DNA of 64,000 bases from Rhodamnia argentea. Taxonomy: Eukaryota > Streptophyta > Magnoliopsida > Myrtales > Myrtaceae. Shown in pieces: positions 39,928 to 51,429 of the stretch. Numbering within the stretch: the stretch's first letter is position 1; each line of letters begins with the position of its first letter. The stretch lies in the NCBI RefSeq assembly GCF_020921035.1, contig NC_063150.1, positions 8,680,001 to 8,744,000 of the forward strand. The letters run 5' to 3'. The position numbers and the translations under genes were made by a program. The notes below the pieces were generated by a model. It was not told where the DNA came from. It ran no database searches and worked only from the letters and a program-made list of their open reading frames with translations.

Positions 39928-42784
39928 CTAGCTCGCGGTCGATACAGAAAGTGATTCCATTTCAACTGACATGGATGTGTTGGGTATCGATGATTCTTCA
40001 TCGGCATCACCGGCTAGTCCATCTTCAAATAAGAAAGGACTTTGGCTGGTCTGAGAGAAACTTTGAGATTTCCTTAGTCCTCCTAGCTTCACGGCAACCT
40101 CTCTCATGGTAGGTCTCTTTCTCCCATTTAATCTCAAACACCTCATGGCAAGCATTGCCACTGCTAGAACATCCCCCGCCTCTGCTTCATTAGCCACAAC
40201 AGGATCTAGGATCTGTGACAAACCGTTTTCCTTCATTAGCATGACAAAGCTTGCAATTAGATGTCTCCCTTCGTCGTCTCCTGAGAAAGATGTCGGCTTC
40301 CGCCCCGTAAGTAACTCCACCAGCACTACCCCAAAACTGTACACGTCGCTTTTATCTGTGAACTGACTAGATTGGAAGTATTCTGGATCCAAGTATCCGA
40401 AGGTACCTTGCACGGCCGTCGTCAGGTGAGTTTTGTCAGAAGGAACTGGCCTTGAGGTACCAAAATCAGAGACTTTAGCAGTATAATTGTCATCTAACAG
40501 AATGTTCGAAGGTTTTATGTCACGGTGATAAATGGGAATTGAAGCTGCAGAATGCATGTATGCTATGGCTCCAGCAACTTCACATGCTATTCGATACCGA
40601 TCTTCCCATGAAAGAGAACAATCTTTGTCCTGCTGATGAATATGCTGGGACAGAGTGCCATTGGGGATGAACTCATACACTAGTAAAGGAAGCTTAGTCT
40701 CCAAGCAACATCCTATCAATTTTACAATGTTCCGATGACTAACCTGCGATAGGACAACCACTTCATTAATAAACTGCTCAATTTGGCCTCTATCGATGGT
40801 CTTCGACTTCTTTACGGCAACTATGGTACCATCTGATAGCATTCCTTTGTAAACTGTGCCGAACCCTCCTTGACCAAGAAACCGGCTCTGGCTGTAGTTA
40901 TCTGTTGCTCGTCTCATATCTTCTTCAGAGAATATTGCCGCTCTTCCATCTCTTCCATGAGGTGAAAACTTCTGTTGCAAAAGCAAACCACCATTTTGCT
41001 CGAACAGTTTCTCCTTGACAATTCTGTCCCTTCGATTTCTTAGATATCTGTATAGCCAATAGCTGAAAAGCGAAAGACACAAGAATCCCACACCTATGCC
41101 GGCACCTAAAGCAAACAATAAGTCCATAAGGAACCAGTGAGATGACGCATTTCGTCTATCCAAAATTCTCCTAATAATTCACCTGAGATGACCTATACGA
41201 TTTTACAGTTCCCATGTATGGAGCATGGCAGAATGCTAACTTGCATGCTCTCCTAAGTCACCGTATGGATTGGTTGTTGAAGTAGATAATAAAACTCTCT
41301 TCTACACACTTGTCTCTTGAAGCAAATTTGCCAGGAAGCCATCTAAAATATTCAAAGTTTGCTGCCTGCAATTTCTTGGTTACTTTGCCAATCCTAAAGG
41401 TGTACTGTCCCGTTATTGCAACATCCCCAGCGGAGACAGCACTCAATCACAAAACATAGCTTAGGAGAGATTAAACAATGGACTTAACATGTCATGTTGC
41501 AAATGATGTAAACGATGAACATTTGCATGAAGCCCCGGTACAAATCGACAGCAAATGAGATTCGTGTGTAGTGTTTCAATCTAAAAGCAAGCAAGAATCA
41601 TCAGAGAGATCAAGTGCGTCAAATGGAGCATTCAAGCAAGAGAGGAAGGTGCCAAATAGATAAGATGCAGAGAGCCAAAAGGCTTAGTGTACATGAGTGT
41701 AAAGAAAGTGCGACGGTCTTGAGCGTGGTACGCCATATGGCACATGAAAGAAAATGGAATAATTCCACACTCGAAATTTCGTTGTGAGTAGTGGATGCAT
41801 TATTTGGCATTATTGAATGTAACTCTCACTGCAACAGTCAGTCACAGACTTTCTAACTACCATCGTCAGAGCCAATACTAGTACACGAAGAGGGTAATCT
41901 CTTCCAATCAGGCATGAGGTGTTGCTGGACAGAATTAGCAGATAGATTTGATGACTACCTATCATGAGAACCAGCTTGAAAGGAAACTTTTTCCGGTTGG
42001 GCATGCAATTTAGGCCATTTCCACGCTTGCCTTCGGCATATCCATTGGGACAATAACAGAAGGAGCTCTTGGAATTCTTTGCACAATTGAGGGGAACGAG
42101 GATGGGAGTAGAAGTGTATATTATAGAGGGGTCTGTCATCATATTTGCCTCCTGGACACTTTGTAGAGTCGCGCCATATCTTTTTGCAATTGAATATACG
42201 GAATCACCTGCTGTCACCATGTATGTAAGCAAGGATTTAACTCCATTGACTGTCTGATTAGAACTAGGGCACGTGCATCTCAGGGGAACTAGCAGCTGTG
42301 CACCCGCAACAAGATCATCTTCCGCATAATAGTTCTGATCAAGTAGAGCGCTGCAAGTGGACAGGCCTTGGAATATATTGTTAGCTATGGTGAAATATGT
42401 CTCGGACTTGGCCACAGTGTAAGAGGCCTGATGCTGGTAAATACTTCCTGAGCAAAAGCAGGACACTGGAACTATGACCAGGTTACCATCGGGTATCTTT
42501 TCCGTGGCGGATCTGATGTTACTGACGGTGGCTATGGCCAGGGCATCTGAACCGAGGAGCGAAGCAATGGTGAGCGGTGAGTTGAATGGCGAGGTAGACC
42601 GAAATGTCACGAAGGACTGGCATGCTTGAGGGCTACTGCAGAGGTAACCTTTCAGCTTAGATGATGGGGACGAGCAGTCGACCTGCTCTCCACCAACATA
42701 TGGTTGTTGACAGTGGCATATGTGATGACACAGAGGCAAGAGTAACAGGATTGGTGTTAACATTGACAGCGGGGACACATCCAT
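39928..42784 (-). CDS. LysM ectodomain fused to a WAK-type kinase: chimeric receptor-like kinase, copy C (intact, 667 aa)
   Basis: There are two exons: 42784-41959 and 41105-39928. They join in the codon G|GT inside the membrane helix. Residues 1-25 form a signal peptide ([14 protein letters not shown]). Three LysM modules follow, with the CxC spacers (CFC, CTC) typical of plant LysM receptors. LysM1 starts [15 protein letters not shown], LysM2 [14 protein letters not shown] and LysM3 [18 protein letters not shown] short linker [18 protein letters not shown] resembles the end of a WAK EGF/Cys region. The single helix is [19 protein letters not shown]. The kinase is WAK-like: NGGLLLQQ before it, the loop [11 protein letters not shown] (353-), Lys374, Glu390, HRD Asp471 and DFG Asp489, ending [13 protein letters not shown]. 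It is an RD kinase and looks active. Ordinary LYK kinases lack these WAK motifs. A chitin-oligomer or cell-wall ligand is inferred, not shown. The start chosen is the first ATG before the hydrophobic core. Confidence 0.88.
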
Positions 42785-44139
42785 GATGGTTTTGGAATAA
42801 CTGAAATTCGGCACAACCGTATGTTGTGATTTTTGTGCAAAGAACCAACCAACCTGTTGATGTGAGCAGCGAAGTCAAGAATGCAAGTGCAAACTTGCCG
42901 TGGTTAACTGGCCATAGAAAGCCGCCTTCGAGACATCATGCATGACTCATGTTATGAGTGTTTTATCAAGCCTTCTATGTCTTCCATGGACATCTCGAGT
43001 TTGAGATCCCTCCACCCTCATCAACAACCAGGATGGTTGACTGGCAGACAAAAAAGTCACCTGCAAGGCAATTCCACTGATCCTGCAAGATCTTGGGGCA
43101 CCTCGAATTTTATAAGTGCTATGACATGTGCACATGCTTGGTTTGCGCCAAAAGAGGCAAAGAACCATGTGGCATTTTTCATTGCTTTTGACTCTTCTCT
43201 TTAGGTATTTCTACCCCAGAAGTGCCTGCATCACATAAATCACATATTTATCTTTTCTAGAAGCCAAAAGAAATTGGTTTCTTTTGTCTGCACATCACTC
43301 CCTCAATCCACAAAAACATCAATGGAGTCATGCATTGCAAGAAGGGAACATATCTGGGTCAGGGGAAAAGAAAACAAAACGCAGAAGCTGTTGGAGTTGG
43401 AGATAACTAAGAAGCCACAGTATCAGAGGGTGCCTGCACGCGCGCGAGTGCGTGTGAAATAAGATACTTCAGCCCTTTGCTTGGCTTGATCTTCTAATTG
43501 GGAATTGTAATTAGCCATATCTGTTTGTGTTACATGAGATGTAGCACCCTAGCGGAAAAATGATGCTGACTGCAAATAATTTGTTCCCAAGCTGCATGAA
43601 GAAGAATAAAGCAAGTGTGAAATTTTTCCCTGAACCGGGTAAATGTGGACCGGGCAGGTCTCAGCTGTCACCTATGTGGACCGCAGGGCGGAGTTCACCA
43701 GAATTCATGATCCAGATCAACACAGTCAATCATATAGTGGGGCTGAGCCCGTGATGATTCAGATCATCTCTTTGGAAAAGCTTTTCCTGAACATGACAAC
43801 CTTTGTCCCATGTAGAGACTTTTCCTATTTCGCAGAAGTTTAGTTTTTCTTATGATTCTTGACATCTTGCACTTTTATCATTTCTAGCTGAAGACACTCA
43901 CTCAACAGATCAAAAAGCATGCGCTTCCCCTGCGACTTATGCTTTTCCTACTCTGATTGAAGTCAAGACGGGTCTCCGGTACACATTCTGATTTTGTAAG
44001 AAACTACTAGATTTTGACAAAGAACCGTGACCAGAACAACAGCAGAGCGAAAGGAGAAACTACTCAACTGGTGGGACATACAACTTACTCGTGCCCTGCA
44101 TGAAGGCAAAAACATATACATATACTAACCCTGATTCAC
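42785..44139. other. intergenic flank of copy C, repeated at other array units
   Basis: No gene is seen. Short blocks, for example GACTGGCAGA followed by a Pro/Leu-poor GC stretch and ATCCTGCAA near 43030-43090, recur upstream of copy D near 49010-49060. This supports duplication of a unit larger than the receptor gene. A minus-strand TTATAAAA near 43110 could be the TATA box of copy C, but the distance to the ATG (about 325 bases) makes this uncertain. Confidence 0.35.
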
Positions 44140-44540
44140 ACTTTCATTTGCCGTCTTAGGCCTAATATCGGTAGCTTCTGTGTCTAGGCCCGCCCTCCAG
44201 TTACTGCCCCTTGTCTCCCCAGCACGCAAGTCAGAAGAACTCACACAACTCGATATCTGACCTCCCATCTCACCTCTCTTTCGGATAGTTCCTATTTCCC
44301 TTGCTAGCTGCAAGTGTTGGCGGCCCCCAAATGCGGTCCTCGTCGACTAGTGCAAAATGTGCTGGTAAAAACGTGTCCATCCAATGCCTCCCACACATCA
44401 CGTTGTCGCCAGATAAATAAACACAGCACTCCTGCTTGCCTGCTTCATCACCAGCAAATCCAGCTCCATCCTCAACGGCCTGGAATTGGAATTCACATGC
44501 TGCTGGGTAGATAGGAATACCAAGTATGGTGGACGATGAA
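44140..44540 (-). pseudogene. PP2-B (phloem protein 2-like) domain fragment
   Basis: On the minus strand this is a diverged copy of the last exon of the F-box/PP2-B gene at 60.4 kb. The C-terminal GRAGLDTEATDIRPK matches the GLVVEGIEIRPK ending. The region for YPKERRDGW is recognisable but mutated, and the LSPG/AAYLVFK end is broken. The first two exons are absent. It sits upstream of copy C, as PP2-B sequence does for copies D and E. Confidence 0.75.
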
Positions 44541-44554
44541 AGCCAAGTTTAGCC

Positions 44555-44725
44555 TAGGAAGATGCTCCAGTTAGAAAGGCTTGACGAACTGTTGGTACTG
44601 CAAGGGGTTGATTCCTTGCTCAAATCAAGACCAATGATGTTTCCATCCTCATCAAACATCACGCTGGTCCGAGGGTGAGTGTTGTTGCCTTGTAACCAGC
44701 TTGGATGTCGCAGATGCATTGAACG
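44555..44725 (-). pseudogene. possible remnant of an LRR receptor-like protein N-terminal region
   Basis: The minus strand reads FDEDGNIIGLDLSKE followed by NSSSL, which resembles the conserved stretch after the Cys-rich N-cap of Cf-type LRR receptor-like proteins (EDGNVIGLDLS..., then SSSLF). Only about 50 codons are recognisable, with nothing convincing on either side. It may be a chance or very old fragment. Confidence 0.4.
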
Positions 44726-45094
44726 AGAGACTATTTTATGTCAAATTGAGCAACAAGAGTTCTTGGTCACCAAGACATCAGCCAGAAGCCAATATGATGT
44801 GTTTCATGTGTGCCAAAGAAATTGGATTACATGGTTATGACAAGAAGCCATAATGAAGTTCTCATTGAACGCAACTTCACTACTCTTGTGAAATTGATGT
44901 TGCCTGATGCACAAGCAGCGTCTCTGTTCTGAATAGATTGAGGGGTAGAGAAATTTGCAATCAAGAAGCACGCGCTGTATGTATTCAGCAGCAAGCATAT
45001 GCTGTGGAAAATTTAGCTTGGTCTAGTTTCTTATCAAATCATATCATTAATCTTCAGCCCCTAAGTTCAATCATCATCAATTGACTCGGTCTTA

Positions 45095-45500
45095 ACTCGA
45101 GAACGCAAAATTCTCATTGCAAACGTGGCATGAAGCAGCCAAATTTCACAGGGATTCTGAGGATCATGTTGGTAAACTGGACAACTTGATTGTCATCGAC
45201 AGTGATGCATCTTCTGAAGAAACCACAACAGAAATAATTCTCTCCTATTTATGCTATGGATTTTGTCAAGAAGCAATTCCGAAATGCAGAAGCTCAGTCT
45301 ACGCCTGGCTATCCCTTGGCTATAAACAATGTTGTGGAAATTGATAGATAGAAGCACAAGGCCTCAATACCAAAATCACCTGAAGGATTACTCGAAAGGC
45401 AATTGAGGAAAGTGAGCAGCTTCAACATATTCGCTAGATATTTTCCAACAAGTTATTCACAAAGTTGATGTGTGCATGTGAAAAGTCTGTAGTAGGAATC
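45095..45500 (+). pseudogene. duplicated 3' end of the SANT-domain gene
   Basis: From TCTCATTGCAAACGTGGCAT (about 45110) the plus strand matches the last coding 150 bases of the SANT gene (32465-32611; shared IVI-SDASSEET motif) and continues into its 3' untranslated region (CTATG-ATTTTGTCA, GCTTCAACAT, AGTTATTCA-AAAGTTGATGT). The stop-codon region is altered and the frame runs on into other codons. It precedes receptor copy D exactly as the real SANT gene 3' end precedes copy A. Confidence 0.85.
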
Positions 45501-45833
45501 AGAAACTACAGTTTATGATGTAGTAAGTGTGAAAAATATCCAGAGCACCATGCATCGTTGATTGGGAAAAAGAGAACTGAATCAATCATCTAATACAAAG
45601 AGAATTAACCATTTAATGTCAATCCACGGGAATGAACTCTCCCACCTTAATTTACAGCAAATCTTCAGAATAAAGTTTGGTTAGGTATTCAGTGCTTAAG
45701 AAAAACATGAAACTGAAGCAAAAAAGAATCATTTAACTGAGTAGTATCTTCTGGTGATTCTGATAATTGCTGCTGCTAACTGCATGCTACATATGCTATG
45801 TCCAAAGCTGTCTAGGATAAACAAACATTAAGT

Positions 45834-48474
45834 TCAGTGTGAACACCAAATGGTCAAGCTTGATGTGTACTGAGATTGATATAACTTCAAGTGACATGGA
45901 TGCACAATCAATCGATTCTTCATTGGCTTCACCAGGTTGTCCATCTTCAGATGCGTAAGGATTTTCACTTGTCTGAGAGAAACTTTGAGATTTCCCAAGT
46001 CCTCAAGCTCCGTGGCAACCTCTCTCATGGTAGGCCCTCTTTCTCCCATTCAATCTCAGACACCTCATAGCAAGCATTGCTACTGCAAGAACTTCCTCTG
46101 ACTTTGCTTCATTGGCCACAACAGGATCCAGGATCTCTGACAATGGCATTCTCTCATTAGCAAGACAAAGCTAGCAACAAAATGTCACCTCTTCATCATC
46201 TCCTGAGAAGGATGTTAGTTGTTGCCCCATAACTAACTCAACTAGCACAACTCCGAAACTTTTCACGTCACTTCTCTCTGTGAACTGACAAGATTGGAGG
46301 TACGCCAGGTCCAAGTATCCAAAGGTGCCTTGCATGGCCATTGTCAGGTTTGTCAAATGGAACCGGCTTCAAGGTACCAAAATCAGAGACTTCTACAGTA
46401 TACTTGTCATCCAGCAGAATGTTAGATGGCTTTGTGTCCCGATGATAAATGGGAATTATAGCTGCAGAATGCATGTATGCTACTGCGCTAGCGACTTCAC
46501 ATGCGATCCGATACCCGTCTTCCCATGAAAGGAACAATTTTTATCCTGCTGACGAATATACTGTGACAGGGTGCCATTAGGGAAGAACTCATACACTAGT
46601 AAGGAAATTTAGTCTCCAAACAACTTCCTATCAATTTTACTGTGTTCCAACGATTAGCCTGTGATAGAACAGCCACTTCATTAGTAAAATCCTCGATTTG
46701 ACCCCCATCGATGGTCTTTGACTTCTTCACAGCAACAATGGTACCATCTGGTAGCATCCATCTGTAAACCGTGCCAAACCCTCCTTGACCAAGGAACCAG
46801 CTCTGGCTGTAGTTATCTGTTGCGCTTTGCAGATCTTCTACGGAAAAGATTGTTGCTTTTCTATCTCTAACATAAGGTGAAAACTTTTGTTGCAACAGAA
46901 AACCACCATTTTGCTTGAACAGTTTCTCCTTGACAATTCTGTCTCTTGGCTTTGTTAGATATCTGTATAGACAATAGCTGAAAAGCGAAAGACATAAGAA
47001 TCCAATACAAATGCCAGCATCCAAAGCAAATAATAAGTCTATAAGGGAACTGTGAGATAACAAATTCTAATTTTTAGCATTCAAAATTCTCCAAATAATT
47101 TGCCTGACATAACCAATCCGATTTTACAACTCCAACATATGGTTCGTGTCGGAATGCTAACTCGCATCCTCTCCTAAGTCAGCCTATGTATTTTTGCAGT
47201 AGATAATAAAACTCTTTTCTATGCCACTTTTCTCTGGAAGCAAATTCATATAGAAGCCATCGAAAGTAGATAAATTTTGCTGCCTGCTTGGTTACTTTGC
47301 CAATCCTAAAGCTGTAATGTCACATCAATGCAACATCCCTAGTCGTGGAAGTGTTCGATTGCAAATTATAGGTTAGGAGGGAATAAACCATAGACTTAAA
47401 AATGTCGCGTTGCAAATGAAGAAGTAAATGATGAATATTTGCATGAAGTCACAATACAAATAGACAGCAAATGAGATTTATGTGTTGAATTTCAATCTAT
47501 ATAAGTGAGGAAGAATCATCAGAGAGATCAAATGCATCAAATGGAGCATTGGAGCTAGACAGGAAGGTGCCAAATAGATAGGATGGGAGAGCAAAAAGGT
47601 TTAGTGTGCATGTGAAAAGAAAGTGCAACATCCCTAAGTATGGTATGCAAAATGGCGTCTGCAAGAAAATGGAATAACTTCATACTCGATTTTTTTTAGT
47701 ATTGGATGCATTATTTTGGATTATCGGATGTTAATCTAGTTGCAATAGTCACACACTGTAAAACTGCCCTTACCTGAGCCAATAATAGGACACGAATAGG
47801 GTAACTTCTGCCAATCAGGCATGAAGTGTTGCTGGACAGAATTAGCAGAGAGGTTTGATGACAAACTATCACAAGAACCAACTTGAAAGGAACTTCTTCC
47901 GGTCAGGCATACAGTTGAGATTTCCAGGCCCACCTTCGGCATATCGACTGGGACAATAGCAGAAGTTACTCTCGGAATCTTTTGCACAATGGGAATGAGA
48001 ATGTTTGAACCACCAACAAGATCCACACCCGTACAGTAGTTCTGACAAAGAAGAGCCTGGCAAGAGGACACGCCTTGGAATCAGAAATGGCCATGGTGAC
48101 ATACCTGTCACCTTCGGCCACAGTGTAAGACGCCTGATGCTAGTCAATACCTCCCGCGCAATAGCAAGAACCTGGAAATATGACCAAGTTACCATAACTT
48201 TTTCTTTTCGTCAGTGGATCTGATGTTGTTGAAGGGGACTATGCCCAACGCATCTGTGCCAAGCAGCGGAGCAATGGTGTGCGATGAGTTGTATAGTGAG
48301 GTGGGTCACGAAGGACTGGCATCAAGTTTGAGAGACATTGCAGTGGTAACCTTTCGGTTTAGAAAATGTGGATGAGCAGTTAAGCTGCTTATTGTCAACA
48401 TATGGCTATTGACAGTAGGATATGTGATTGAACAATAGGATCGGTGTTGAGGTTAAGAGGGATGACAGAACCAT
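45834..48474 (-). pseudogene. LysM-WAK receptor kinase, copy D, pseudogene
   Basis: It has the same two-part layout as copy C. A start ATG (48472-48474) and a hydrophobic signal peptide are followed at once by a TAG (SYCQ then stop, about 48404). Most of LysM1 to LysM3 is deleted or frame-shifted, though the linker region (NLNCMPDRKKF) is still readable near 47900. The kinase half (about 47040-45834) keeps [12 protein letters not shown] and DFG. It is broken by single-base deletions near 46603 (KFPY) and 46532 and by further shifts after the activation loop near 46345 and in the C lobe. It cannot give a full protein. Confidence 0.88.
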
Positions 48475-49249
48475 GGTTTTGGAATAACTGAGATATGGCA
48501 CGGGCATAGTTGCCTCTTTTGTGGGCAAAGAACCAACCTCTATGTTGATGAAAACATCCAAGTGCAAAGTTGTCGTTGTTGATTCGAAGACTGCAAAAGT
48601 TCCATCAAATCCAGAACTCATCCAACAGTAAACTTGCGGCGTTGACTGTTGACAGTGGCAGTGGTGCCACTTTCAACGACATAGCAAACCTGAAGAACTG
48701 TGTTTATGCACATCCTTTGCCGAAGTACGACTGACTTCCATTTTGTTAGCATACGGGAAATGCTCATTAAGATCCAAAGAGAACAAGTTCTCCCTCAAGC
48801 CTTCGGAAGGTTTACATATGGCGAGGCCATAAATGGATTAAGTATGGTTGTCTCAGATTTCAGCATACTTCACCCTCACAAAGAAAACCAGGTTTTTCTT
48901 CTTCTTTTTTCGGCTCAGAAAACGGCACTAAGCCCTTTCGTTCCCAATATAAAACGAAAACAAGAAGAATAAGAACTTAACAAGGTGAAATAAGCCAGCT
49001 TTCATGGCTGAACTTGACTGGCAGATGAGAATCGCCTCCAAGACAGTTCACCCATCCTGCAATGCAAGGCAACTACAGTTTTTATGAGTGTGCTGAAACG
49101 TTTTTCCATTCAGCTTAATCATTGGCTCTGTCCCCTTAATTGGCAAAAAAAGAAAAAGCATTGAAAGAAGTACAGCAAAACAGAGAGAACAAGCTATTGA
49201 TCAGGGGACAGTACATACAAATTCACACATGCCCTGCTGCATAAAGGCA

Positions 49250-50012
49250 CTTCTATTTCCCATACTTGGGCCTAATTTCGATCCCCTCCACAACCAGCCC
49301 AGCCTTGCAGTTGAGAACCTTTGTCACTCATTTCAACCTCCCCGTCTTCTCCATCCTTGGTCAAGAACTCATCCAACTCTATCTCGGACCACCCATCTCG
49401 TCTCTCCTTCGGATAGTTCCCAACCCCCTCGGCAGGTGCAGGTGTCAGCGGCCCCCCATCACAATCGTCGTCAACCAATTCAAAAGGCGCTGGTAGATGG
49501 AGGAGACCTATGCGCCTATGGCCGTGCGTGATGTTCTCTCTGGATAAGTACACTGAGTGCTCACGCTTGCCCGCTTCATCGCCAGCAAATCCAGCTCCAA
49601 CCTCAAAAGACTGGAATCCAACTCCAATTGATGTCGGGGTGGATTTGAATACCAAGTACGCTGCATAATGGGTTCCTGGCGACAGCATGCAAGAATTAAT
49701 TGTGCCTCTGATTTTGAGACAACATACCCTGATGAGTTCAGCAACTTCTGCAAACCTGTTAATTCACAAGGACATTCCACACGATAATCAACTTGAGGGA
49801 GAAACAAAAGAAGGTTCATTTTGGGATGAACAAATTAATGTTATGCCCATTTTCTTCATGAAGGTGAGAGAGTCGTGGAAATAATGTATTACCTGGAGTT
49901 GGGCATGCGATTCCAAGACTACCTCGGAGTGTCACCCCATGCTATTGACAGGGCCCTTGCAGATAGCATGATACATTTCTTCCCACCGTGCCTGTCCAGC
50001 GAAAAGCTCCGC
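49250..50012 (-). pseudogene. F-box/PP2-B gene copy, lacking exon 1
   Basis: It is highly similar to exons 2 and 3 of the intact gene at 60.4-61.2 kb. Exon 2 (about 49893-50012) has a mutated acceptor (GCAG changed to GCGG) and an in-frame TAG where three bases were lost (PRYWSW became PR-stop). Exon 3 keeps LSPGTHYAAYLVFKST and YPKERRDGWSEIELDEF, but an eight-base deletion near 49330 shifts the C terminus. Homology continues about 200 bases past exon 2 into sequence matching the first intron of the intact gene, then stops. The F-box exon is missing. Confidence 0.88.
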
Positions 50013-50421
50013 AAAGCATGTTGGACTCGCATAAGCAACAAGAAGCCGGACCGACGTCGTTTTGGGAAAACAAGATTCGCCATTTCAGCAAATATAGTAT
50101 CGGCAAAGCAACAAAGCTTAGCACTTATTCCACCATCTGTGCTGTGACCTTCCCATTAAAATAGTGAGAGCGGTAGTCTTACCCTTTTTAAGCAAAAGTC
50201 GTTTATCGAATTTTTCGCCAAAATTTGAAGTAGGGAAACGCGTTTCATGCTAAATAAAAGAAATAACCACGACATTTGACCAAAAGAAAATACAAGGGAT
50301 AATCGTTCAAAACCACCTCAACTTTTTTGAGATATGCAAGAGCAGAAAGACCACCAACACGAACTCTTTTTGTTTTACTGTTTGTTGATATAGATGGGTT
50401 TATTTTGGGGGCATCTTAAAA

Positions 50422-51415
50422 GGCAAAAGTACATTAGGAGTGCTAATATTTGTGTACGACGCTCACTTTAGTATCAATAGTTTTTTTGGATCACTTAAGT
50501 ACGAATTTCTTTTTTAAAAACAGTTATTTCATTGCTGAATTTCGCCGGAAATCTGACATGATGTCTATGTAACTTGTCGGAGCTTCCAAGTCAACAATTA
50601 AAAAAAAATTGAAAAGTTAAAAAATTTAAAAAAACAAAAAAAATAAGCCAAAAAACCTAAAAAGAAAAAAGAAAATATGTATTATAGCAGCTAGGGCTTA
50701 GAAACCCTCACCGTCACCCCCTACCATCGTCGGCAAAGGTGGGGGATGGCCGGCGGGGGTCGTCGAGTGGCCGGTGACCCCCGCCAACCGCATGCAAGGC
50801 CGCACTAGGGACAGCAGGGCCTCATTGTCGCAGATCCGGGCGAGGCTCAACCTCGCCCGGCTCTACAAGGTCCAACCTTGTCGTGGCCGGACTCACTGAA
50901 TTGGCTCAACCTGGCCCAAATCTGCGACGGCGAGGCCTTGCCGACCCCAGCAAGGCCCCGCCCGCGGCAAGCAAGGGTCACGGGCCACCCCCACCCTCGC
51001 CAAGCATTGTCGGCAACGGTGGGCAATGACAACGACGAGCACTTGGAAGCCTTCGCCGCCGCAACCGATCAATTTCCCTTTTTTAAATTTTTTTTTAGTT
51101 ATTTAGCTAATTTTTTAAAAGCATTTTAGCTTTTTTTGTAGAAAGATATTAAACGTGCATGGACTGATTTTTTTAAAAAAGTTGCCACGTGAACGCCATG
51201 TGGGCTGACTTTTTTTAAAAAAAATTCACATAATATTAAAACATTGCACGTGTACTGTTTGACCAAAATTGGCACTAAAGTGATTGTTTGTGGCTAGAAT
51301 TGGCACTTAAGTAATCGTTTTTCTCCGATCTAGCACTTAAGTGTTCCAAAAAAAAGATATTGGCACTAAAGCGAGCGCCGTACACAAATATTAACACTCT
51401 TAGTGTCCTTTTGCC
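50422..51415. mobile_element. 994-bp foldback/TIR element with 10-bp target-site duplication (Mutator-like)
   Basis: The direct repeat CATCTTAAAA lies at 50412-50421 and 51416-51425. The ends GGCAAAAGTACATTAGGAGTG and, inverted, GGCAAAAGGACACTAAGAGTG open long imperfect inverted arms of roughly 250 bases that include AATATTTGTGTACGRCGCTC. The core (50690-51065) is GC-rich with GGTGGGGGATGGCCGGC and has no transposase. A 9-10-bp duplication with long TIRs points to a non-autonomous Mutator-like element. Confidence 0.85.
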
Positions 51416-51429
51416 CATCTTAAAATACG

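Noticed and set aside
44780-45000. Possible Copia RNase H-like peptide on the minus strand
   Set aside because: Only a loose resemblance in a few residues, with no reverse transcriptase or LTR nearby.
49227-49531. Plus-strand open frames across the PP2-B copy
   Set aside because: They are antisense shadows of the PP2-B last exon, which is conserved on the minus strand.
50850-51130. GC-rich open frames inside the 50.4-51.4 kb element
   Set aside because: Proline/arginine-rich on both strands and confined to the foldback core; no domain seen.
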